Assembly: GCA_964527995.1 (NCBI GenBank)
Contig: CAZGRP010000057.1
Location: 1 to 27,963 of the forward strand
Length of the DNA: 27,963 nt
DNA from: CAZGRP01 sp964527995
GTDB taxonomy: Bacteria; Zhuqueibacterota; Zhuqueibacteria; Oceanimicrobiales; CAZGRP01
Direction of reading: 5' to 3'
Shown here: in pieces, positions 1-7,288 of the stretch
How positions within the stretch are numbered: position 1 is the stretch's first letter
How the letters are laid out: each line of letters begins with the position of its first letter
Translations under genes and position numbers: made by a program
Notes under the pieces: model-generated
The model's input: the letters and a program-made list of their open reading frames with translations, nothing else
The model's database searches: none
What the model was told of the DNA's origin: nothing

Positions 1-1104
1 CACACCAGCGTCGGCGGAGAGGGCCTGAAGATCCCCACCGACCTGCCTTTCGGCACCAAGCTGCAAATGTTCCGGTCATCCATCGACTTCGATCCGCATG
101 CGGTCGGCATGACGCTGTACAACGCCTTCAATGACAGCGTCGTCATCGACGAGGCGGCTGACGCCATCAACGATTCAGTCGTCGTAGACACCCTCAACTG
201 GGTGGTCATCACCGGCGACCCCGGCACCGTGGTCCTGCTCATCGCCGTGCCCAATGCCGGCGACAGCCAGCTCCTCTACTACGACGACAGCGGCGCCGCC
301 AACGACTCGGAAGCCGATGGAACCGAGAAGACCGGAGACGGCCTTTCAATCGGCGACACCGGCCTGATTCTGCGCGGCAGCAATCTGGCCGGCCAGAACC
401 TGAATCTGGGAGCCACAACCGTCTTTCTGCCGCCGAACCAGGATCCAGCGATTGGGCCTGAGCTGGCGCTGGACTTCGAGGCACCGCTGCGAGCGACGGC
501 GCGGATTCAGGCTTTCACCGTCGACGTGCAGCTTGCGGGCTTCTCCTCGAGCGTGGAGCGAAACTCTGTGCGTCTCGTCTGGAAGACGGCTGGTGAGAAC
601 GATAACGTCGGCTTCAACATCGAGCGCCGCACCGGCAACGCCGAGTGGCAGAAAATCGCCTTCGTCCGTGGTTCCGGAACCACCTCGGCGCCGAAGACTT
701 ACACATACGTAGACGGCGGCCTGAAGCCCGGTGTCTATGAGTACCAGGTCCGGCAAGTCGACGCCAGCGGCCAGTCTACTATCCTGGGTTCCATTCGTGT
801 CGAGGTGCAGGTGCCGGATCGATTCGCTCTCGAACAGAACTTTCCCAATCCATTCAATCCCTCCACCACGATCCGATATCAGGTCGGCAAGGAGGCCAGC
901 GGCTCGGTAACACAAGTGGCGGTCTACGACCTCCTCGGCCGCGAAGTGCGGCGGCTGGTGGACGCCCGCCAGGAGCCCGGCTACTACCAGGTGGTCTGGG
1001 ACGGCCGCGATTCGCAGGGGCGGAAGGTGCCCTCGGGCATCTACTTCGTGCGCCTGAGATCGGACAAGGTCAACCTGGTGAAGCGGATGATGCTGGCGCA
1101 ATAA
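1..1104 (+). CDS. Exported protein, C-terminal part, with FlgD-like / type IX-style C-terminal module (5' truncated)
   Basis: The frame is already open at base 1, so the window shows only the last 367 codons of a larger protein. The middle (about bases 520-800) reads as a fibronectin-III-like beta domain, with RLVWKTAGENDNVGFNIERR followed by a YEYQVRQVD strand. From base 823 to the stop comes a FlgD-like Ig module: NFPNPFNPSTTI, VYDLLGREVRRLV, WDGRDSQGRKVPSGIYFVRL and a final KRMMLAQ. In FCB-group bacteria this tail is typical of secreted or surface-attached proteins and is used, or suspected, as a type IX secretion or sorting signal. The N-terminal catalytic or binding part lies outside the window, so the activity cannot be named. 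A terminator follows 23 bases after the stop. Confidence 0.85.
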   Translation, partial: HTSVGGEGLKIPTDLPFGTKLQMFRSSIDFDPHAVGMTLYNAFNDSVVIDEAADAINDSVVVDTLNWVVITGDPGTVVLLIAVPNAGDSQLLYYDDSGAANDSEADGTEKTGDGLSIGDTGLILRGSNLAGQNLNLGATTVFLPPNQDPAIGPELALDFEAPLRATARIQAFTVDVQLAGFSSSVERNSVRLVWKTAGENDNVGFNIERRTGNAEWQKIAFVRGSGTTSAPKTYTYVDGGLKPGVYEYQVRQVDASGQSTILGSIRVEVQVPDRFALEQNFPNPFNPSTTIRYQVGKEASGSVTQVAVYDLLGREVRRLVDARQEPGYYQVVWDGRDSQGRKVPSGIYFVRLRSDKVNLVKRMMLAQ

Positions 1105-1127
1105 CCCGGGGTGCAGATCTTGAAACA

Positions 1128-1165
1128 GGGCTGATGCCGTTCGGCGGGCGTCAGCCCTTTCTTTT
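1128..1165 (+). terminator. Rho-independent terminator after the exported-protein gene
   Basis: GGGCTGATGCC (1128-1138) pairs with GGCGTCAGCCC (1147-1157), giving 11 pairs including one G-T. The loop is 8 nt and is followed by TTTCTTTTT. It lies 23 nt after the stop codon at 1104 and separates the first gene from the glycosidase-like gene. Confidence 0.85.
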
Positions 1166-1180
1166 TGGGGGATTTGGCTC

Positions 1181-1209
1181 TTGCTTCCAAGCACCAGAGT
1201 GATTATCTT
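1181..1209 (+). promoter_or_regulatory. Possible housekeeping promoter for the glycosidase-like gene
   Basis: TTGCTT (1181-1186) and TATCTT (1204-1209) are separated by exactly 17 nt and lie just after the preceding terminator, about 40 nt before the ATG at 1250. The hexamers are weaker than the TTGACT/TATTTT promoters seen elsewhere in this window, so the position supports the call more than the bases do. Confidence 0.35.
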
Positions 1210-1249
1210 ATCGTCCTTTCGCGCGCACTGGGAACAACACGGAGGAAGC

Positions 1250-2842
1250 ATGGCTGGTACTCTGGCAACGGCCATTCACACGAATGATCCGCACCTTGAT
1301 GATCTCCTGCCACGAATTCGCGATTTCCTGAGTCATGACACCATGGACTGCGTCATCGACGCCAAGACGATCCATGGCTACCGCTCGCCCGATGCCAGAT
1401 CGGTCTGGATTCGCGACCACTCGGACATGATGCGCACGGCGCGCTATTTCGATGCCGATATGCGCAGCGCTGTGGAGCACTTTGCCGAGACCCAGGCTGA
1501 CAACGGCCGGATTTTCGATTATTTCACAGTTTTTCCTGAGAAACCGCCGTCGGAGCGCGAGAACTGGACCAAATACGTCCGCGTTCCGGTGGAGGCGGAT
1601 GTCGAGTATCGCTGGGTCACCGGCCTCTTTCTCGCATGGCAGGCGAGTGCCGACGACGACTGGATGTCCCGACTGCTGCCCAAGGCGGAGAAGGCTCTTG
1701 CCTACGCTTTTTCTCACCCGTGGCGTTGGGACCCCGGAACGCAGCTCGTGAAGCGTCCCTACACCATCGACACCTGGGACTTCGACTACACGGCCGGCCG
1801 TCATCCGTGGTTGAACTTCCAGATCACGCCTGAGACATTCTGGGGAATCATGCACGGAGACAGCAGCGGCTACTACAAGGCTGCCGTGCTCATGGCGCAT
1901 ATGTACGATCGCCTGGGTGCCGGGGCCGACCGCGACCGCTGGCTCGAGTTCGCTGCCGGCTATCGCGACCGCGCCAATCGGGTTTCCTGGAACGGCAGGT
2001 TCTACCGTCATTTTGTGCCCCTTGTGCCGGTCGAGATCGACGGCGTAGAGGAGGCCGATCAACTCAGCCTCAGCAACCCAATGGACATCAACCGCGGCCT
2101 GGCGACCCACGAGATGGCGGTGGAGATCCTGCGGGAATACCAGCGCCGGCGGCAGGCGACATCGGCCTTTGCGGAATGGTTCAGCATCGACCCTCCCTTC
2201 CCGGACGGCATCTTCGGAGACGAGAAGCTGGTCGCAGGCGCCTACGTCAACGGTGGCATCCTACCCCTCGTGGGAGGGGAGCTGGCGCGGGCGGCGTTCG
2301 AGCACGGCTTCGAGGAGTACGGTGTCGATATTCTGCGCCGGTATGCAGCCATGATCCGCGACGCGGGTGCCTCCTACCTGTGGTACTTTCCCGACGGCAG
2401 ACCGGCAACGGTAGAAACGAGCACCAGTCCGGAGGCAGAGCCCACCGACGGCTGGGGATCCTCGGCCATGCTCTATGCCTTGGTGGAAGGGCTGTGCGGC
2501 GTGCAGGATGAAGGGCGTGGGTTCGACCGTGTTCGCTTGTGCCCGCGCTGGCAGGCCGCCGGTGTCGCAGAAGCGCGGGTCGAGTTGTACTATCCCGCCA
2601 GCCATCGATGCTTCGGCTACGATTACCGCTGCGATGCTTCCGGGGCGAAGCTGCTCGTTCGCGGCGAAGCTGACGTTACACTCCACCTTCTTCTGCCTGC
2701 CGGCGCCAGGGTGTCGCAAGTGCAGATCGAAAGGCGGCCTGTCGCCTTCGTCCAGGGGTACGTCGAGTCGAGTCCCTACGTCGATGCCCGTTTCTCCTTG
2801 AAACGACAGGCGGAGGTGCGGGTGAAGTGGCATGCGGCTTGA
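1250..2842 (+). CDS. Six-hairpin (alpha/alpha barrel) glycosidase-like protein
   Basis: This is a 530-residue protein with no signal peptide, so it is probably cytoplasmic. The ATG at 1250 is chosen because GGAGG sits just before it; the frame runs further upstream to 1181 without a ribosome site. Residues about 45-430 are rich in Trp, Tyr, Asp and His, with helix-pair spacing typical of (alpha/alpha)6-barrel glycoside hydrolases. Features include WIRDH at 53-57, a TWDFDYTAGRHPW segment, ITPETFWGIMHGDSSGYY, AYVNGGILPLVGGELARAAF and TDGWGSSAMLYALVEGLCG. The last 100 or so residues read as a beta-sandwich tail (VRLCPRWQAAGV onward), as in many such enzymes. The substrate and exact GH family cannot be read from the sequence. 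It sits between a terminator and radC, apparently as a single gene. Confidence 0.65.
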   Translation: MAGTLATAIHTNDPHLDDLLPRIRDFLSHDTMDCVIDAKTIHGYRSPDARSVWIRDHSDMMRTARYFDADMRSAVEHFAETQADNGRIFDYFTVFPEKPPSERENWTKYVRVPVEADVEYRWVTGLFLAWQASADDDWMSRLLPKAEKALAYAFSHPWRWDPGTQLVKRPYTIDTWDFDYTAGRHPWLNFQITPETFWGIMHGDSSGYYKAAVLMAHMYDRLGAGADRDRWLEFAAGYRDRANRVSWNGRFYRHFVPLVPVEIDGVEEADQLSLSNPMDINRGLATHEMAVEILREYQRRRQATSAFAEWFSIDPPFPDGIFGDEKLVAGAYVNGGILPLVGGELARAAFEHGFEEYGVDILRRYAAMIRDAGASYLWYFPDGRPATVETSTSPEAEPTDGWGSSAMLYALVEGLCGVQDEGRGFDRVRLCPRWQAAGVAEARVELYYPASHRCFGYDYRCDASGAKLLVRGEADVTLHLLLPAGARVSQVQIERRPVAFVQGYVESSPYVDARFSLKRQAEVRVKWHAA

Positions 2843-3025
2843 GCAGGGCGAAGGAAGATCTACCAGTCAGAAGCGGGGCGTGAGCTGGTTCTCGCTCGCT
2901 CTCCAGGCCACTGGGTGAGCCTGGGCGTCGGTGCGTGGCTGTGGAGTTGTCGGACATCTGGTGGCGGATGGGGCGTGCCGGCGGGAGGATGTGGTAGGTA
3001 CTCATTTCTGACTCTGGGGGTGACG

Positions 3026-3715
3026 ATGGCTGACTATGCGATTCGTATCAAGGACTGGCCCGAGTCGGAGCGACCGCGCGAAAGGCTGGCACAGCATGGT
3101 GCAGAAACTTTGTCGGACGCCGAACTTCTGGCCATCATCCTTCGCATGGGCGACGGCGAGAGAACGGCGATTGACCTCGCCCGCCACCTGATCACGACAT
3201 TCGGCGGCTTTCGCGGCATCGACACGCGCACCGTCGCGGAGCTATGCCAGGTGAACGGCATCGGCACGGCCAAAGCGGCGCAGATCAAGGCTGCGCTGGA
3301 GATCGGCAAGCGGCTCTTCCTGGAAACCCCGAGGGAACGGGCTCGCATCAACTCCAGCGAGGATGCCTACAGGCTCGTTCGCCCGCACATGGCCAACCTG
3401 GGGCGTGAGGTCTTCCGGGTGCTGCTCCTGACCAGCCGGAACATGCTGATCGCCGACCAGGTTCTGTTCGAAGGGAGCCTCACCGAATCGATCGTCAGCC
3501 CGCGCGAGCTGGTGAAGGCGGCCGTCAACGAGGGTGCGGCCTCGGTGGTGTTGGTACACAACCACCCCTCGGGCGATTCCCGTCCGAGCGACGCAGACAG
3601 ACGCGTCACCCTGCGGCTGAAGCAGGCCTGCGAGGTCGTCGGTGTGGCTGTGCTCGACCACCTGATCGTCGGTCAGGACGAATACTACAGCTTCGCCGAC
3701 CATGGGCTTCTGTAA
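3026..3715 (+). CDS. radC: RadC family JAMM/MPN-domain protein
   Basis: A 229-residue RadC family member. Residues about 1-100 form the UPF0758 N-terminal region with a helix-hairpin-helix (LCQVNGIGTAKAAQIKAALE). Residues about 105-229 form the MPN (JAB1/MOV34) domain with its metal-binding motif HNHPSGDSRPSDAD starting at residue 178, plus the usual LFEGSLTESIVSPRELVKAA lead-in. The ATG at 3026 is preceded by GGGGGTGA; an open frame extends upstream to 2915 but encodes no family residues. The length matches the family norm. RadC was once linked to DNA repair, but its biochemical role is unsettled. It is followed by a terminator at 3737-3758, so it is probably monocistronic. The 183 bases before it hold no convincing promoter. 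Confidence 0.93.
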   Translation: MADYAIRIKDWPESERPRERLAQHGAETLSDAELLAIILRMGDGERTAIDLARHLITTFGGFRGIDTRTVAELCQVNGIGTAKAAQIKAALEIGKRLFLETPRERARINSSEDAYRLVRPHMANLGREVFRVLLLTSRNMLIADQVLFEGSLTESIVSPRELVKAAVNEGAASVVLVHNHPSGDSRPSDADRRVTLRLKQACEVVGVAVLDHLIVGQDEYYSFADHGLL

Positions 3716-3736
3716 CGAACACCCGGCCGTCACAGG

Positions 3737-3758
3737 AAGGCCGCCTTCAGGCGGTTTT
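3737..3758 (+). terminator. Short intrinsic terminator after radC
   Basis: CCGCC (3741-3745) pairs with GGCGG (3750-3754) around a TTCA loop. AAGG before it can extend the pairing into the trailing TTTT (3755-3758). It lies 21 nt after the radC stop. Confidence 0.55.
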
Positions 3759-3808
3759 GCTGCGCGGTTGCGGTAGGCGACGACATGTGTGGGTTCCGCG
3801 GCGACGGG

Positions 3809-3846
3809 TGCCGTTCAGCGGGGGCTTGGGACGGCTGAACCTGGCA
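3809..3846 (+). promoter_or_regulatory. Leader hairpin upstream of the M3-like peptidase gene
   Basis: TGCC + GTTCAGC (3809-3819) pair with GCTGAAC (3834-3840) and, after a 2-nt bulge, GGCA (3843-3846). The 11 pairs enclose a 14-nt loop. The hairpin ends 36 nt before the ATG at 3883 and has no T-run, so it is not a terminator. It could be an operator or a 5'-UTR control element. Confidence 0.4.
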
Positions 3847-3882
3847 GCAGGGATCACAGAAGACAACCAAGATAGAGGTGAG

Positions 3883-5388
3883 ATGAGTCTGGATCCTCAG
3901 ATCCGAGCATGGATGAGCGAAGCCGAGGCGCTCCTCTACGAACAGGAGGAGATGTCGTGGCGGAACTGGGTTTATGGCGAACCGCTCGATCTGGCAAGCA
4001 CCTATCGCGGACACGAACATCTCTTTCGTCGCGACACGATCGAGACCGTGCGAGCGGAGATAGAGCGTGACCTTGATCCGCAGGATCGCCGGGCGCTGAT
4101 CTACTTCGCCAACTATCTCACAGGCGAGTACGTCTCCCGGCAGGTGGCGGCGCTCGACGACCGGATCAGCAACCTCCAGGCGGAGGCCACGGTCGAAGTC
4201 GATGGCCGGCACGTGCCTTTTCGCCAGTTGCCGGTGCTGACGGCCAATGAGACCGATTACGACCGACGCGGCCGGCTTTCCGACGCTGCTGTGCCGGTGT
4301 TGCGGCAAATCAACCCAATCTTACAGGAGAAAGAGACTGCGAGTCGGCGACTGGCCAGGGAGCTGGGGTACACCGATTACGTCCACCTCGCCGGGGAACT
4401 GCGCCGGGCCGACCTCGACGCGCTCGACAGACTTTGCCAGCAGTTTCTCGATGACACCGACGCCCTCTACGCCCGCCTGCTACCGGAGATGACGGAACGC
4501 CTGGTCGGCGTCAGACTGGAGCGATTTCGTCGCGCCGACGTGGCTCGCATGCTGAAGCTGCCGGACTTTGATGTCTTTTTCCGGCGTCAGGATCTGCTAC
4601 CCACGCTGCGGCGGTTCCTCAGCGGGCTGGGCATCGACCTTCACCAGCAGAACAACTTGCTCATCCACGACGAAGAGCTGCCCAAGAAGAACCCACGAGC
4701 GGTCTGCTTCCCGCTGCGGGTTCCGCACGAAATTCGCGTTTCGGTGAAACCCGTGGGAGGTGCCTCTGACTACGAGGCACTCCTTCACGAAATGGGCCAT
4801 GCCGAACACTACGCCCACACCTGCGTCCCCCTGTTCCCGCTGCAGCAGCTCGGCAACGCCACGGCGACCGAGTCTTACGCCTTTCTTTTCGAGGGGATGG
4901 TGGAGAAGGATGCCTGGCTGGCGGAGTTCACCAAGATGCCGGTCTCGCGGCGGGCCGAGTTTCGGCGCTTTCGGACATTCATTAAGCTTTTCTTCGTGCG
5001 CCGCTATTGTGCGAAGTTGAGTTATGAGCTGCGGCTGCACCGAGGTGAAGCCGATGCGCGAGAGCTCTACCGCAAGCAGCTCGAACGGGCCTACGGCTTC
5101 CGCTTGAGCGACAGCGACGCGGAACGCTATCTGAGCGATGTCGATGACTGGTTCTACACGGCCGACTACTTGCGCGCCTGGTTCGTCGAGGCGGAGGTCG
5201 ATTCCTTCATGTGTCGGACCTTTGGCGAAACGTGGTTTGCCTCCACGGAAGCCGGAAGGCTGCTGAAGTCGCTTTGGTGGCACGGCAACGAGCTGGAGGG
5301 CGAGGAGCTGCTCGCCAGGATCGGCGCTGCGGGGTATGAGCCGGCCGTGTTGCGTTCTGTCCTGCAGGTGAATCTGGAGGAAACATGA
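3883..5388 (+). CDS. M3-like zinc metallopeptidase (oligopeptidase-type)
   Basis: A 501-residue protein with no signal peptide, so probably an intracellular peptidase. The zinc site is HEMGH at residues 302-306, within ALLHEMGHAEHYAHT. A candidate third ligand, Glu330 in ATESYAFLFEG, lies 24 residues after the second His, the spacing seen in M3 oligopeptidases and their relatives. The flanking sequence is almost entirely helical. The start at 3883 follows GAGGTGAG; an upstream extension to 3757 is open but has no ribosome site. At about 500 residues it is shorter than classical PepF or thimet peptidases (about 600-700) and departs from them outside the active site. Its stop overlaps the next start (ATGA), implying translational coupling to the unknown protein downstream. 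Confidence 0.75.
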   Translation: MSLDPQIRAWMSEAEALLYEQEEMSWRNWVYGEPLDLASTYRGHEHLFRRDTIETVRAEIERDLDPQDRRALIYFANYLTGEYVSRQVAALDDRISNLQAEATVEVDGRHVPFRQLPVLTANETDYDRRGRLSDAAVPVLRQINPILQEKETASRRLARELGYTDYVHLAGELRRADLDALDRLCQQFLDDTDALYARLLPEMTERLVGVRLERFRRADVARMLKLPDFDVFFRRQDLLPTLRRFLSGLGIDLHQQNNLLIHDEELPKKNPRAVCFPLRVPHEIRVSVKPVGGASDYEALLHEMGHAEHYAHTCVPLFPLQQLGNATATESYAFLFEGMVEKDAWLAEFTKMPVSRRAEFRRFRTFIKLFFVRRYCAKLSYELRLHRGEADARELYRKQLERAYGFRLSDSDAERYLSDVDDWFYTADYLRAWFVEAEVDSFMCRTFGETWFASTEAGRLLKSLWWHGNELEGEELLARIGAAGYEPAVLRSVLQVNLEET

Positions 5389-7103
5389 GCCTGATCCAGC
5401 TTGCCGAGGAGCTGGCCCGCCACGAGCGCATCTGGTCAGATCCGATGGCCCGAGAGCTGCTTCCCGTGCTGGCGAGCCCCACCAGGAGCAGCACAGCCGG
5501 CTACCCTTACCTCGAAGAGGCGGCGTGGGTACGGCTGCGGGATTGGGTGCCGCACATCCTGGCCTCGGGATTGCGGGTGCTTGATGCGGTCGAGGCGATC
5601 CAGGAGCTAGCGGACGGAGCCTTTGAGGAGGCGGCGGTTGTCGTACGCCAGGTCGTCAACACGGCAGCCATCACCGCACCGCCTGACCTTTGGCTGCTGC
5701 GCCAGGTTCTGGGCACCCTGCGCGAGTTGGGTTTGCTGGAGCGTCTGGCCCGGGGTGATGTGATCGTTCCGTCTCAGGAGCCTCTGGTCGCGGCGGAGCT
5801 GGAGATCGATTTCCAGTTCCTGCTGGGCAGGGGCTATCTGGCGCGTTGCGGCAAAGGGTATCGCTGTGCCGACCACCGGATCGCTGCTCGGGTGATGCAG
5901 CACGTCGGCCCGGTAGAGTTCCCTGCGAACCTGTCGGAGGCCTGGGCCGAGCATTTTGCGGGTGCCCCGGCTGATCGAACTTTGCGGTCCTTTGCACGCG
6001 ATCTGCCCTCGATCGAACCCCGGGAGACGGGTCACTGGAGCGCCACCCCGGAGGAGATCGAGATCGGGTATCGCCTCGTGCCGGTCGTTCTGGGCCTGCG
6101 GCGGGCACAGCGGATCGAGGGTTTGCTGGCGGGAGAGGAGATCCCAGAGCTGGCCGTACCGGTGCTGCGTGCAGCCGGTGCCGTGCGGCAGGGTGCGCTC
6201 ACCTCGATTGGGCAGCGGCTGCTTGGCCGCGCTCCCGGCCCTTTCGGCATCATCGAGGCCTACCACCCGTACATGGCAGCCTTGCCGACGATTCTGCGCG
6301 AGGGCAGGGGGTCGGTGCATGTCCGCCGCGATGCCAACATCGCCGCAAGTCAGGACGCCAACCGCCGCACCTTCGAGCGGGCCAACGATGCCTTGGATGC
6401 CTTCTGTGAGCGCTACGGTTTCACCTACCAGGTGTTCATCGAGCACGCTATGGGTCGCGGAGAAGCCACGCGCCAGCGTTACGCCCGCAGTGGGGATTCC
6501 CTGATCTACTTCGGGGCTGATCTGGAGGATGCCGCCATCGACGCTGCCATCGCGGAGCGCGACGCCGGCCGGCTGCCCGCAGGAATGCGCTTCGTTCGGG
6601 GGGCCGATATCGGCCGTCCTGAGGTGCTGGTGCGTGCCCTTCATCAGGCGGGCGTGAACCCGGAGGGCGCCGTGATGCTGGTCGGCAACGGCTTCCATGA
6701 GGTACGCGACCAGACCGACGAGCACATGGTCAAGGTCTTCGCAGGCTACGAGCGGGCTGGCATCGTCCTTCTGTTCACCGAGGAGAGCGCCCTGAGCGTC
6801 GACGATCTGCTGCAGACGGCCTGGAACACATACCATGCCGGGTTCAAGTATGTGCACGAGCGCTCGGGCCAGGGGCTGCGCCCGGCCGAGGGCAGCCTGC
6901 CGTCCCACTACGGGGCACCGCTGCCGGCCAGCTGGACCGAATGCGCCACCCGTGCCGGCTATGTTCGCGCCGACGAGTTTTGCAGCCGCAGCCGCACCGT
7001 GCACCCGTACACCCCGCCCAGCGGCCACAATCCGGCGATCAGCGTCAACCACTTTTTTGTGCCTCAGCGCATCGCCCGCCGCCTCGGCATGCAGCCTGCG
7101 TGA
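5385..7103 (+). CDS. Uncharacterised 572-residue protein coupled to the M3-like peptidase
   Basis: I do not recognise this protein with confidence. It begins inside the previous stop codon (ATGA), after GAGGAAAC. No signal peptide or membrane span is visible. The N-terminal half (to about residue 290) is helical and Leu/Ala/Arg-rich. The C-terminal half is more distinctive: HPYMAALPTILREGRGSVHV, RDANIAASQDANRRTFERAN, MLVGNGFHEVRDQTDEHMVK around residue 432, GIVLLFTEESALS, and TAWNTYHAGFKYVHERSGQ from residue 478. The alternating strand/helix pattern around FHEV is compatible with a Rossmann-type or SAM-methyltransferase-like fold. The usual glycine-rich SAM motif is not obvious, so that idea is weak. 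Tight coupling suggests it works with, or is a partner or substrate of, the peptidase. Confidence 0.7.
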   Translation: MSLIQLAEELARHERIWSDPMARELLPVLASPTRSSTAGYPYLEEAAWVRLRDWVPHILASGLRVLDAVEAIQELADGAFEEAAVVVRQVVNTAAITAPPDLWLLRQVLGTLRELGLLERLARGDVIVPSQEPLVAAELEIDFQFLLGRGYLARCGKGYRCADHRIAARVMQHVGPVEFPANLSEAWAEHFAGAPADRTLRSFARDLPSIEPRETGHWSATPEEIEIGYRLVPVVLGLRRAQRIEGLLAGEEIPELAVPVLRAAGAVRQGALTSIGQRLLGRAPGPFGIIEAYHPYMAALPTILREGRGSVHVRRDANIAASQDANRRTFERANDALDAFCERYGFTYQVFIEHAMGRGEATRQRYARSGDSLIYFGADLEDAAIDAAIAERDAGRLPAGMRFVRGADIGRPEVLVRALHQAGVNPEGAVMLVGNGFHEVRDQTDEHMVKVFAGYERAGIVLLFTEESALSVDDLLQTAWNTYHAGFKYVHERSGQGLRPAEGSLPSHYGAPLPASWTECATRAGYVRADEFCSRSRTVHPYTPPSGHNPAISVNHFFVPQRIARRLGMQPA

Positions 7104-7288
7104 ACAGCGTCGCTCCACCGCAGGACGCACAGGATGGTGCCGGCGGCCAGGCAGAGCACCCGGCTGCGATCGGCGCGAATTGGGATGTCCGGTTCTCCAG
7201 CCCGGCCGGCCCTTCCCGGCTCACCCTGTCAAGAGTATGGTTTTTTCAAGCCGGACTTACGACTTGAGGAGGTAGTCAGAAAGACACG

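Noticed and set aside
2936..2951. TGGCTGTGGAGTTGTC as a sigma-54 promoter for radC
   Set aside because: It keeps only the GG-N10-G spacing; the CAC block and the TTGC block are both degraded.
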